From: Nomia melanderi
Taxonomy: Eukaryota; Arthropoda; Insecta; Hymenoptera; Halictidae
Assembly: GCF_051020985.1 (NCBI RefSeq)
Contig: NC_135009.1
Location: forward strand, 9,370,606-9,434,605
Length of the DNA: 64,000 bases
Reading direction: 5' to 3'
The notes beneath the pieces are model-generated. The model had not been told where the DNA came from, ran no database searches, and was given only the letters and a program-made list of their open reading frames with translations. Below are positions 40,646 through 52,372 of this stretch, piece by piece; position 1 is the first letter of the stretch; every line of letters starts with the position of its first letter. Made by a program: the position numbers and the translations under genes.

Positions 40646-42529
40646 ATGGCAGTCGACGCTGTCGAGAAGCAACGCGACGCGATTTGATCGACTTTTCCAC
40701 TGGGATCCTAACCGAAACAGATTAAAGTGATTTCAGTCTGACCTTCGATAATCCCCTCGTTATTCGGTAAACCCTGTTCGCGGCAAACTGGTCGATTAAT
40801 CTTCCGACCAACAGTTCCCTTTAAGGTAATAGATCTACTCGATCAACGCTCAGGACCGGTAATTAATTTCGGTGTCGTTTAGTCATTCCATCGTGAGAAA
40901 ATTCGAGCGCGCGAAAGTCAGGCTACTCGAAATTCGTTAACGCTCTCAGTGAATTTGATTTTCGTGGGATATCTTCTGGTGAGAATAATCTGGAGGGAAC
41001 AATCGTAATTCCAGTGCATTCGCTGCGAACGGAAGTTAAAAGGAGCTCCCCATTTTAACACGAAATGTAAAAAACTTTTATCTTCGCGCAGAGAAAAGGG
41101 TCGTCGGAATTAGAGGTTATTCTTGTTCCCGAACTAATTATCGAGATACCGAGTTAATTAAATACAAACTGGCGAGCTGCTCCAACCGAAACTTCCGCCG
41201 ATTTGTAGCTTCGAACGAAAGCGAAGACTGTTTTAAAATGCCAATTACCCGTAAGAAGAGTCGCTATCGCAGCTTCTATTTGTTCTTCCTTGCTGCGTTT
41301 ACTGCTGGAATTTTTTTGCCGCCTTTCTTTGGAATTTGGAACACCACCCGAGGCAAAAGGGACAAAATAAAGGCAGCCTTTTATAGACAAAGTTTCGAGC
41401 CGCTGCGTTGCCGAGGCGAAATTGCGCGCGACCGTAACAAATCGCGACGCGGTCGAAACGACCACGAGAGAAAGGGTTGAAATTACGGCCCCCGGCCAGA
41501 AGGACGCGCGAAGGACGATTAAAAGGTGTTCTATCTGAAACATCGATCGCTGCCTTTTCAACCAGCCTACCGCGTGAAATCGCGAACTTACATGAACCTA
41601 ACGAGTGCCAACCCTCCGCCCCCAGTACTTGCCTAAAGGTCAAAGACAAAGTTCCGCGTTCGTCCGATTTAACGGAACGATTAAACTCTGACGGGAAGAA
41701 GACATGCGAGGGACGCGAGGTGAATTTCAATCGTAGTAACGCGGCACGGTTTCAGAAGTTGCATAATAGCGTCATTTCTGAAAAGCTTGGCTACTGCTTT
41801 GCGCGGAAATTATTCACGTGAATATCACTGTAATAAAAAGTAGCTCAAACAGAAAGCTTCTCTGATCTACCATAATACGATATATGTTTAAAAGTTTCGT
41901 GCCTTATATATTCAGGCATTAACAACAAATAATAAATTGGGGAAAAATATTACTTTTAGAAAAAGGGAACCTTTAGAAATAATAATAAATAAAGTTTCTC
42001 GATCTCGGAGCTCGACCTTTTTCAAATTAACTAAGGTTAATGGAACGCAGTAGGCAAAAGATCACCACTGAAAATAGATCCCGAAGAAAAACATGCACCA
42101 ACGCGCTCTTTGTCGAATGTTTTCGTTGGTCTAAACCATACACGAGCCTAATCGAGGCCGGTTTCTATTTAGATTTCGCCCGTGGACAACGAGAATCGTA
42201 TCGTAATTGTTTCAGCGCAGGCTGTAAGCACACGGTTCGCAGGGAATCGGAACAACACTTCCCTGTACCGGTACACACGTGCGCGCATACGATTTTGGTA
42301 GTTCGCCAGCGGCCTCGTGTTACGAACGTTTCCAGGTTGTTGCGTGAGTTCTAAACCGGAACGCGGCTTTGGTAACCTGGCAGAAACGCATCCGCAGATC
42401 CAGAGGGACACACTTGTTAACTCGGGAGCCGCAAGGGATCGACTCGAGTCGGCGAAATTCGGAGGTTCACGAACAGCGCATTCGATACCAGGTGTATCGA
42501 AGAGCCATCGTAGAAGACGTTATCAAAAT

Positions 42530-42662
42530 TAGAAAATGTAGAAGTTTGGAAGTCTGAAGATTTGAAGATTTGAATGTTTGGAAACTTGGAAGCTTAAAGT
42601 TTAGAAGTATCAAAGTTTCAAAGCTTTAAAGTTCAAAGGTTTGAAAGTTTAAAAATTTAATA
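42530..42662. repeat. Degenerate ~10-nt tandem array (GAAGTTTGGAAG type)
   Basis: Successive units GAAGTTTGGA, AGTCTGAAGA, TTTGAAGATT, TGAATGTTTG, GAAACTTGGA, AGCTTAAAGT and similar, with a period near 9-10 nt. No open frame of interest. Confidence 0.62.
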
Positions 42663-44456
42663 AGTCAACTTATTAACTCTGACACGCGCAGTGCCAACTT
42701 TATTTTGTAGTTTGCCACCGAATTTAAATTTAGCAAACTTTTGACGAACTTATGACATATTTATCTACAAGAACTCATCAGTTATTCGCGTACAAGTATA
42801 TTCCAACCTCATTCCGTTCGCCCCGAATCGTCAAATAATCGGAAGTTCCTCGAACTTCAAGTTAGGCGAGGGAATTCGAGCGTGACATGTATCAAATTTG
42901 GTTCTCAGTAACCTACATAGCCCAATTGATGCAAAGTTACACGGTTCGCTCGACGGGAAAACGATATAAACACAAAGTTTCAGCAACCCGCAGTCAAAAG
43001 GGATCCAGTTACCCGAATTTTTAACTGATTATACAGAACGGTTCAATTTACTCTTTCCAATTTGTTTTTGAACTGGACCTTTTCACCGTAGCACAGGAAT
43101 TACGTTGCAAAGCAACAAACATACAAAAAAAAAGCAACACCAGAATTATTTAACAAAAAGACTAATGCCAAACTACCAAAACTTTATTGAATAAACCGGA
43201 ACCTATGTTGAAATCTCTTCATGCAGAAAAATTCCCAAGTAAGAACTCGAATTATTCTGTGTATCACCGCCCACGAGCTCGTCAAATATGTCTGCCCCCG
43301 AGGGTTAATACAACGCTAGCATCCCGTTGAAAATTGGACGACCTACTTTACACGGAAAAGGCGTCGCCCGGCCAGGAATCGTGTTGAGAACGGTTCCTGA
43401 GTTTTTATGGTGTTCCGAAACTCCCGGAAAGGATAAAAAAAATTAAGTCAAGACCAGAAGGACTTTGGACGGAGTCCAAGACCTCTACATTCGAAGAAAC
43501 CCTCGAAGCGGACGAAGCTTCCATCATGATCGAACGTGACGTTCTCCGATCTCATTCCTCAGTTGAACCGTACCTTCGCCAAAGTAATTAACTCCACAAA
43601 ATGAAAAGTAGATCAAGTTTGCGAAACTACATAGATAAAGAAGCAATTAAGTTTTGTAATATTAACATTTTAATGCATCCAAAAATTGGTATTAATCACT
43701 GTAACCTAAGAACGACTCTGCTATCATCCGGTTTAATGAGAAAGGGGAGAAAAGACCCACTAGCTAAAATGGCGGAGATCTCTTTAGAAAATGGACGCGT
43801 GGTCGCGGGTGGCTTGATCAGGAAACGGGTCGAGCTATTTCTATCTTTCCGGCGTTCGATGGTGGAAGCGGTTGTCTGGCGAGAAGAGAGGAAGAAGAAG
43901 GGAGAAACAGAGATTCGCTTGGAATACAGAAGACTGTTTGCTGTTTCTCGAAGCCGTTGGTTTCAAGGGATGATAACGGTGTCCCTACACCCGAGGTTGA
44001 GACTCTCAGGGGACACGTACTCGACCGAGCTTTTTTCGAGCAAGGACGCGCATGTAGAACGATTTATACAGGCTGCGTTCGACGAACTGATAGGATGAGA
44101 AGCGGATGAGGGTTAAAAAGAAGCAAGATATATAGATATATCGACGAAGGAACGGGACGTTCTCCTGTGGGGCCGTTTCGAGGGCTAACGAGTCGAATCC
44201 CGTTGCTTAGGGAGTCCCGGTAGACTGTATTTAGCAGGAAATATTTCGATTGCAACAAAATTGTAAAAACGCTACGCGGTGATTAAACAAGTTGATGCTG
44301 CTCGAATTGTCTAACGATTTGATTTGATTTGTTCTCAAATATTTATGCGATAATGAAGGAGATAAGAATGGATGCCAACTTTCAGAAACTTGAACACGAC
44401 TCTTCAAAAACCCAAGTAACTGGAAATTTAGACTAATTCCTTATTCTCAGAGGAAA

Positions 44457-44667
44457 TTAATCCTTCGCTCTCGATAGAGGACTTATAGTCGCTACTTAGT
44501 TCGATATAGCAAAATGATGAAGTTTAATTTAATATTAAACTTTGTATAACGCATCAATATATGAACTAATTCAATAAAATACCTTTGTTCTTTAATTTCT
44601 ATGTGATTTCCCTTTTAAAAGATTGTTAAATATTTCTAGTGAAGAACTTTCGAGTGCAAGGGGTTGA
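44457..44667. repeat. Family B MITE-like element, copy B5 (inverted orientation)
   Basis: A 211-bp element. The left end TTAATCCTTCGCTCTCGATA followed by GACTTATAGTC.C.ACTT corresponds to the right ends of B1 and B4. The reversed right end TCAACCCCTTGCACTCGAAA followed by CTTCACTAGAAATATTTAAC corresponds to the left end of B1. The right TTAA has mutated to TTGA. Confidence 0.65.
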
Positions 44668-46854
44668 GCCCTCCATCGAAAAGAATTTGGGAATGAGCAT
44701 ATTCTGGGAGCTGCGAATAAGGAGTCGACCGTTCTCCGCTTGTTCCCGATATTCACGGCACCAGGACTACGTCTAACGTTATTGCTTTCCCTAGCGCAGG
44801 GGGTGGAGAACGGAGCGAGAAGAAAAGTGACGGCGCCCATCGGCGGAAGGAGGGTCGCGAAGACAAAGGACCGGGGCAAATAGCGCTTTCGTCTCGAGCA
44901 GGTGAAAGGTCAATTCTCAGCGTGTCAATATTGAGCTATGTGCTTCACTATTGCAAGATTTTTTGCCTGCTCTCGTCGAACAAAGGACATTTTATTTCAA
45001 GCCTCCTCCGCCGACAGAAAAGTTACTAGAAGTTCTCGACTAGTGGTACATTTACTTATACACATTTTTCGTGCAGCTTTATCTAACACTACCGTAATGT
45101 AAAGAATTTTGCGTTAAAATTGATGGAAGTGTATCCCAATAAAATATTAAAAATAACGCAGAGGAAAAGTAGATGAGGAATAATTTTCAAGGTCAACTGC
45201 CATTGCAAATTTATATGAATAATCCTGGAAGTTTATGTATATGCATAGCGAGAAGTTAGAGAAAGTTCTATACACATTTTATTCGTGGAGAAATGTGTCA
45301 AGTTGAAGCATTGTACGATATGCACGTTTTAGCAGTTTGAATTTTCGCGCCACCTAGCTTTCGGTACTCAATCTTTGAAGGCGTTAAAATTTTCGCGCCG
45401 CCCTCGTGGCTTGGAAACTTATTCGAACACGTTTGTATACTTGAAACATTTGAATGTCTAGAGACGTTTGAATTTCTATAAGTACAATGAATTCGCGAGC
45501 TTTCCCGAATTCGAATATTATTCAAAATCAATGAAGCTTTTCATTATGAGCGCAAGAGTACATTCGTTCTTGTTTGACCAGGTCTGTTCGTGGACTCGTT
45601 ACTAATAACAAGAGATATCGTCTTTACCTGGTTAATTGTACTTGAATTAATGCTTCACAGGATCAATAATATATTCGTTCACAAGATATTCGTTTAAATA
45701 TGTTTAAATATTGTTATACTTTCACTTTTCACTGATTAAACGCAAGACCGTCTTTCACTTTTAACCGCCAACGTCCATAGACTAACCTACTTGACAGAAT
45801 TAACCCTAAGCGAGCTCCCCCACCTACAAGTGGTTGAAATTGTAATCATTCGAGTTTATGCGGCAAATTTAAACTGATCGTTTGAAGTACTAAATTTCTT
45901 CAATGTTCGGAAATCTAAGATCTACTTTACGGACAAAACATCGAGCTTCTTATGGACAATAAAAGAGAAATGTCCTTTTCAAGACTAGGTACTGCCATTT
46001 TACGACTTTCAAAGTACTTTTGGAGATTACTACGTAAGTAATATTTACTTTCCAGAAGTGCATAAGACTTGCAAATTCCTAATACAAAAGTTTTACAAGT
46101 CATAGGTGATTCATAGAAAATAAAGATGTTAAATATATTGCTTGTCTATTCAACTAATAACCAAACTTCGAATTTTTGTGCGAACATACATATTTCACAA
46201 ACTATTTATATGAACTAAAATTAAATAATAATTAATTAAGATTTATATGAAATATAAATTATTACCAATAAATCCACAGAGGCTCGCGATCGGCTAATGA
46301 CTGACGTTCAAAGCAACAATTCAGAAACAGTCTGAGAACTTTCCGCAGCGTCGAATTTCGTTGCCGAAACTTTCGCATTAATAGAACGAAACCGCGTAGT
46401 TCGTAGCCGGGATACTCGCTCGTTATTAAACTAGGGAACCTGTGAAACGGGTAATTACTGGCGTGAAAAATGTTCAAAGGAGGAGATTGGGGTTCGACGA
46501 TGCTGTTTGTGGCCGTTTTCTGTCGCCTACGGTATTAGGCTGAAGAAGGACGTGAGGAGGAGAGGAAAATTAGAAAACTGGGAAACGCTGGCGGCGGCTT
46601 CGACCTCTCTTCCGTGAGGACTGAATCCCGCCGGATAACGAACAGTTGCGGCGTCGAATAGTTTTTCGCGAAATGGGAACGGAAACAAAGGTGCCGGGAA
46701 GTAGAACAACGAAGTGACTTTTCAAATTGAAGCTCGGGTATTGCGCGAAACTGCACCGCGGGATTTTTCTGTTGCGATTTTTTTAATTACGATTCGCCGC
46801 GGACGCGAGAGCCAGTTACACCATAAAACGATTTTGTTTCAGATCAAGGGAAAA

Positions 46855-49800
46855 ATGTCGGTCGAGATAAGAGCGGGTCGACCCACGATGCCGACTATAC
46901 CGCAGTCGAAGAGACCAACGATTTTGGTGTATCCAACAGGTAAGATCGCGAACAAAACGTCAAACTTTTTCTTCAAGTTCAGGATGAATTTCGCGAGCAC
47001 TTGTTCACATTCTTTCCCATCAAATGGAAAATATAGAATCACACTGTGGTAATATATTTTTGAGATATCCTATACATTCGTTTCAAATAAAGCTTCAAGA
47101 AATACGTCAATTAAATTACATTCGACATTAATATATTACTGTTAATGCTGCAATAAAGCCCATAATGAAGTCAATATTTAAAAGCGAGATAACTCGTACG
47201 ATTCGTAACAAAACTTCGCTGCGGTGTCAGCACATATTTCCGGGCACCACCATGATCGATGCAACGTAGAGAATCGAGGAAGCGGGTAGCTGCAGGTACG
47301 TTATATTATTCGTACAATGCAGACATTCCGGATCGGTGAAATTTAATCCGAGATAAGAGGGTTGGTATTTCGCGGTATTCAACGAACTTCGCGCGTTCGA
47401 TAATTACAACCAGATCACCGGGAAACTAATTTCACGTGACAGGAAGGCACAGAGATTGTACTTTGTTTTCCAGTAACCCCGGAGAGTATCATTATCCCGA
47501 TAGTGTCGTGCATTCTGGGATTTCCATTATTGGCGTTAATGGTGATCTGTTGTCTAAGGAGGCGGGCAAAGCTCGCGAGGGAACGAGCCAGAAGGAGGAA
47601 CTGTGATCTGGATCACGGCGCACTGAGCCTCGTTCGTTTCAGTCCTGTCCATCGCTTGGGTGAGTTTCAAAGAGTAACGTCGTCTCCCGGCGATTAATAA
47701 ACATTGAATGAAGTCCCCGACCGTGACTAAATAAATTAACTTTTACGCGAGTTCCGGGAAAGAAACTTTCCGGATCAGATTTCGCGCGTGCCTGTCCTAC
47801 AAACTTCGAAAAGCGCGCGTATTCTCATTCCGAAAGAGGCAGTCGGTTTACCTGAGACGTGGCGAGTTTAAAATCGTAATGAAAATATGAGCATCTTGGA
47901 GGGAAAGGCTTCCCTGTGGAGAGATTCTGAAACGAGAACGGAAAGGGGTCGCGGGACATTTATATTTGAGTACCCCCGCCCTCATTAACAACCGCAACCG
48001 TGGTCTCTCCTTTCTACCGTGATACACTGAATACGTGCATCTTCGTGCGCTCGAATACGTACAAATTCATAGGCGCGGTCATACAGTTTCGTAAATGGAA
48101 TATATACGTGTAGTACGTGTTCATCTGTACGCGCGTACACGGATACGCGGAAGCACAAGCCGCGATATACACGTGTAAAGGGAGCAGAAGAGGCATTAAA
48201 CTGGATTGGATGTCGGCCTGAATATCCCGGTTCATGCACCGATTCCGGAGTACTTTAAATTCGGACGTAATTCGTGTGTTCATACACGGGTTAAGATATC
48301 ATTCGATAGAACTGTTTAATCTTCACTCGAAGCGTTTGGAAAACAAACGACGGAGGCGCTGGAACTTTTATCGGTTTGTAGTAAATTTTGATTATCTGTG
48401 TTTTCCGCGCTTCATATCTCATGTTCCGTGTGACAGTTTAGATATAACGATCTTTAAATGACCGTCGACACGATGGTGCCGTTCTCGTGATGTTCGCCGA
48501 TAAATAAAATTGCGGTGTTTTGTAGTCGGTTGTGAGTTTGATTAACGAGGGTTACACTCGAACAGAAATGGGGGAGAAAGGAAATTGTAGATAATGTTTA
48601 CACGTATAAATCGTAAAACGGATTCCGATAGCGTGCAATTCATAAATCCGCTGTTCTGAAGGTGTCTGAACTAAAATGCATACCCATTATTTTATTATCC
48701 CGTCAAGCGCAGCGTCTAAAGAGGATTTAGGTAAAAGTTTTTAACACGATTTGTTGCTTGATTTCGTCTCTAGAGGCGATAGAGTTTTCTCGGAACCGGC
48801 GCGGTTCATTTTTTCTTATTGCACAATCATTCTGTCACCGCTGCTACTGTTGCATACTCAATGTAGAGTTTAATTGAAGTTCCGCCAAAAGCTGAAAGGT
48901 ACGCGCATTTGAACAGCATCAGGAAGAAAGATTAGCGAACCGTAGAAATGACTTGTAGAGCGATCAGTGCTCGCCATGCACTAATCTGCATCGAAATGCG
49001 TTTTTTCCTGTATTCCAATTAATTCGTCGGAGCTAAGGGCAGACGCTGCTAATCGTGTTTATACCAAATTTACATACGTGCAGCTTCGTCGCAGCTCTTG
49101 AAACGGCTCTCGATGCAAAAGCATGAATAAAGTAAATAATTAATATCGTAATCCGCATGTAGCTGAATTTAAATGAAATTTGCTCTGCAAGCCTGGCAAT
49201 GTATACTTGAGTACATTCTGCATTAAACTATGTTTAAACCATTATATTGGATTAACACCTTCGAATATTATACGTATACGTTCTTTATACATGTTGGAGT
49301 TCAATTAGTATTTTTGCTAGTAACATTCTCGCGCTTCTACTCGCGGGTTTGCTTGATGATTCGAATTCTCATTAACACAATATAGAGCGTTAAGTTATAT
49401 TTCACGGACCATTACAATTTAATTTGTATGTAACAGTGGGAATTGATCGTCCAACGAGAGCGGTATCGTTAAGAAGCGATCGAGAATCTCGGACATTCCC
49501 ATCCCTGGAATTGGATACGGTGGTCGAGGAGAGATCGGATCCTGAACAGAGTACTGCACTAGAACTTAGCAGTCCAGATTAGCATCCAGCTTTGGTACCG
49601 CCCAGGTTGAATCTTTGCACACCTCTTTATTGTAAATCCTCTTTATCTGTAGTCGCAAACATTTTTGAATGATCCAACAGAAGTATGTATACACACTGTA
49701 AGAAACTAGTTTTCCTTCTGCTGGTCTATTATTACCGACAGAAATTTCTATGTTGACATATGCTCTGAACAGTTCCTACATTGCCGACCCCGGATCACGT

Positions 49801-49979
49801 TCTATCAGAAATCAATAATTTTATGTAAAAAGGACACCCTTTTCTAATCATTATTTTTCTTATTTTTCAGGTCTCCTCGACCATCGAAATCGGCGGTACC
49901 ATTGCCTGTAGATCACAGCCCATTATGGACGGCTTTGACACACGCTAATTCCGTGTCTTCTGTTCTCGGAGATACCTAG
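46855..49979 (+). CDS. Single-pass membrane protein, unknown function, with in-frame TAG and coding continuation
   Basis: Exons: 46843-46939 (ATG at 46855, context AAAAATG), 47474-47659, 49437-49605 and 49871-49979, with GT/AG introns of 534, 1777 and 265 bp in phases 1, 1 and 2. To the first stop (TAG 49580-49582) the product is 138 residues: a short N-terminal segment rich in Pro/Thr (1-30), a membrane helix at about 34-57 (IPIVSCILGFPLLALMVICC), a strongly basic stop-transfer stretch (RRRAKLARERARRR) and an acidic, serine-rich tail. The tail should be cytoplasmic by the positive-inside rule. No signal peptide is visible, so more coding exons may lie upstream; the frame is open at the acceptor. 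After the TAG the frame stays open for seven codons to a CAG|GTTGAA donor and continues in phase for 35 codons to TAG 49977-49979. I do not recognise the family. Confidence 0.72.
49583..49979 (+). CDS. Candidate readthrough extension of the membrane protein
   Basis: After TAG 49580-49582 the same frame gives HPALVPP and then an Arg codon split across the 49606-49870 intron (AG|G). Exon 49871-49979 continues with a Pro/Ser-rich stretch (SPRPSKSAVPLPVD) and ends LGDT before TAG 49977-49979. The stop is followed by C (TAG-C), a context associated with leaky termination. Without readthrough, the stop lies 23 nt before the last exon junction, too close to be a typical nonsense-mediated-decay trigger. 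Alternatives: a CAG-to-TAG allele or assembly error, a recently shortened protein, or a plain spliced 3' UTR. Confidence 0.5.
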
Positions 49980-50390
49980 CAGCACGTTGAAGAGGGCGGC
50001 TACATCGAAGCACTAGTCCTCGACTTACCAATCATCTACTAAAATAAAGAACGAATCAACGTGTCTTGTTCGATTTCAAGACCGCGAACTTGTACCGCGA
50101 AAAGTGCCATAACGTGAACCAGTTTCAAAAAATACACACGTTTAAAAGAAAACTATAGAACTCTATGAACGAGTCTCACGTACGTAACAGAAGCTACGGG
50201 AAACTAAATTTTTTACCGGTATACTTGTATAGCACGCTACAGCCATTCCGCTTTTTACATGAGGAAAGTTGCTTAAGGGGATAATATACGTGAACACTAC
50301 TAATGTAAATACTAATTTATTAACATCATGTACAATAAAAAAATCAAAGTGTATAAATAATAAAGCATTATAAACAGTATTGCATATTCA
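49980..50390 (+). other. 3' UTR of the membrane protein gene
   Basis: Non-coding sequence after the second stop. AATAAA occurs at 50043-50048, 50334-50339 and 50359-50364; the last two sit close together and are the likelier main cleavage signals. The transcript would end about 120 bp before the convergent SURF6 polyadenylation signal. Confidence 0.55.
50334..50364 (+). terminator. Polyadenylation signal pair
   Basis: Two AATAAA hexamers (50334-50339, 50359-50364) downstream of the + strand membrane protein gene, followed by T-rich sequence. Confidence 0.5.
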
Positions 50391-50482
50391 AGTTTACTCT
50401 CCAGTTTATAAATGAAGTTGTCATCATATACATATAAAGTATAGACTAATGTAGTAGTATTTATCTTTATGTAATTGAACTT

Positions 50483-50488
50483 TATTAA
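50483..50488 (-). terminator. Polyadenylation signal of SURF6
   Basis: AATAAA on the - strand, about 155 nt after the SURF6 stop codon and the first good hexamer downstream of it. Confidence 0.5.
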
Positions 50489-50642
50489 TCCTTATAATTT
50501 AATGTTCATTCATGAAGTTCTTCTGCATTACATAACTTTCATTCGGGTAAACTATGTATTCATTCGTACTTTTCCCACACATACAACTTTCAAGGCTATA
50601 ACACAAAAAATTGAGTAAATTACATAATGACTTTCTAATTTC

Positions 50643-51759
50643 CTAAAAGCCAGGTGTCGCTCGTCCCTTTTTAGCGGCTTTTTTCAGTTTATTTATTTTC
50701 TTTTCCTTTTTTCTTTTCATAATATTTTCTTGCCGTTTCTCCTGTCTTTCTCGAATCTTTTTCTGAACACTTTCCATCCTTGATTCCCATTTCTTTGCAC
50801 TATGTTTCTTTTTGTGTTCCATTCTGTTTATTGTTCGTTTAAGTAACTCAGGATCATCTTTCACCTATAAAAGCAAGACATTATTGGATTTTACATACAC
50901 CAATATAAAACATTAAATAATACAGACTTATACATATTTCTTTATTCACCTTTTCTCCACTAGCTTTTGCTAATACAGAATTCCATGCATGTTTCTCTTT
51001 TAATTCTTGTGCTTTTTCTGCTTCACCCGACTGTTCTAATTCCTTCAATTTCTCCTTTTTCTGTTTCAGTTGAAGTAAAATTTTCTTTGGATCCTTCACA
51101 TTTTTGGGTGGCTTCTTTTTAGTTCCAATTTCAGAAAAGTCAAACTTGCTAAACACCATTTTGCCTTCTGAATTGAAAATTGGTTTTGGTCTTGGTATTT
51201 TTGGTACTTCACCATCTTCATTTTTAATTTTAGATCCTCCAATTGCATTCTGTTCTGTCTTCACTAATTTCCTTTGCATTACACGTTCTTCTCTCTTAGA
51301 AATTTTCTTCATTTTATTTTTTAAATTTTTCTTTAATTGTTTATCTTTGTAGCCTAACCTTTTCACATTTTTCAATCCTTGAAGTTTAGCATGTAGTTCT
51401 TCAAATGTATTTGCTCTCTTTGCTTTCCCAACAGAATTTGGGAAAACTTTAGCTTTAATGTAAAATACAATAAAAATTGGAATAACAAAGAATATATGTA
51501 TTGTATAAATATTTTGAAAGACCTACCTTTTGACTTAACATCTGTATTATGTGTTACTAATTCACTGTTTTCATCTGAAACTGATAAACAAATCTTCTAT
51601 CACAGATGCAAACATCATAAACATTTTTACAGTCTACTTTTTTATGTTTTTACCTAGTTTCGATACAGGTAACGGTGTTTTTGAAAATATATTCGTGATA
51701 AATTGATTTTCTTGTTGTAGTAGTCGTTTGACAAGAGTCACGTCAAATGGTTTTGACAT
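50643..51759 (-). CDS. SURF6: Surfeit locus protein 6 homologue (nucleolar ribosome biogenesis factor)
   Basis: SURF6 family members are very basic nucleolar proteins that bind nucleic acid and act in pre-rRNA processing and ribosomal subunit assembly (yeast Rrp14). Four exons on the - strand: 51759-51654 (ATG at 51759, MSKPFDV), 51580 or 51574 to 51527, 51452-50950, and 50864 to stop at 50643. Introns are short (about 73-85 bp) and all GT/AG; phases 1, 1 and 0 fit. The product is about 292-294 residues. The C-terminal half carries the family core: IPRPKPIFNSEGKMVFSKFD, KHAWNSVLAKASGEKVKDDP, then LLKRTINRMEHKKKHSAKKW, ending in a lysine-rich coiled stretch with KKGRATPGF. Length is within the range of insect homologues. 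Upstream in-frame ATGs at 51825 and 51771 are possible alternative starts, but MSKPF fits best. Confidence 0.93.
51574..51582 (-). other. Tandem alternative acceptor at SURF6 exon 2
   Basis: Two AG acceptors lie six bases apart (TATCAG and TTTCAG on the - strand). Both keep the frame; use of the first adds two residues (Val-Ser). Either gives a good protein. Confidence 0.4.
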
Positions 51760-52190
51760 TTTTAACTGCATATTTCTCAAAAAACACGTGTAGCACAGTG
51801 AACTAAATAAAATGGATTTACACAAAACAGCGACACGTTTCTAACTTTCCGAAACTAAAAAGTATGTATTATAGGTTAGAAATTATATTCTACTGCGCAA
51901 ACTCATAAACAACAGAGATTTGAAATCTTTTTAATTATTACAAAATTATATTATATTGTGATTCAACTTAAACATTAACAATATTGCTTTTAGCACCTTT
52001 AATTTACATATTATTCTTTATATATAATTATGAATATGATAAAAATATCTGTAACGCCATCTACTAACAAAATATATTAGTTAAAAGCATTATACATTTA
52101 AGTCTTAGAAAATTAAATTACAATTAATTATACTAATAATAGCTATTGCATTAAATTGGATTTAATTAAATTGATTTAGGCTTATTCAGG
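51760..52190 (-). promoter_or_regulatory. SURF6 upstream region
   Basis: AT-rich interval between the SURF6 start and the polyadenylation signals of the upstream RRM gene, which points the same way. It must hold the SURF6 promoter and 5' leader. No TATA box can be assigned with confidence. Confidence 0.35.
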
Positions 52191-52199
52191 AAATACACA

Positions 52200-52223
52200 T
52201 TTATTTTTAAAAAGGGATTTATT
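52200..52223 (-). terminator. Polyadenylation signals of the two-RRM gene
   Basis: AATAAA on the - strand at 52205-52200 and 52223-52218, about 150-170 nt after the stop codon at 52373. Confidence 0.5.
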
Positions 52224-52372
52224 GTACTTCTTGCATTTATATTTTGTTACGTCTTATAAAGTCTTTAAGAAAGTGTACAATGCAATTCTTGAATGTGCGT
52301 TATTTACAAATTCTTATAACACTGAAAAGCTCTAAATTAACATTACAAATATTACACATAATGAAGATTCAT

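Larger units (their letters stand above)
14021..46842. other. Long region without recognised coding exons
   Basis: Either intergenic DNA or, in part, a very long first intron of the membrane protein gene at 46855. The open frames inside are short, lack splice logic and have no domain I recognise. Repeats inside are listed separately. Two stretches draw attention without proving genes: 33302-34111 (direct-repeat-flanked, protein-like frames) and 43601-44098 (165-codon open frame, probably chance). Confidence 0.45.

Noticed and set aside
43601..44098. 165-codon + strand open frame
   Set aside because: Within the length expected by chance for six frames over 64 kb; no recognisable domain, and the composition is mixed and basic without coherent motifs.
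49871..49979. Alternative frame of the last exon (starting Val-Ser-Ser-Thr) as the true coding frame
   Set aside because: That frame needs a phase 0 junction, but the preceding donor at 49605/49606 delivers phase 2, which fits the SPRPSKSAV frame instead.
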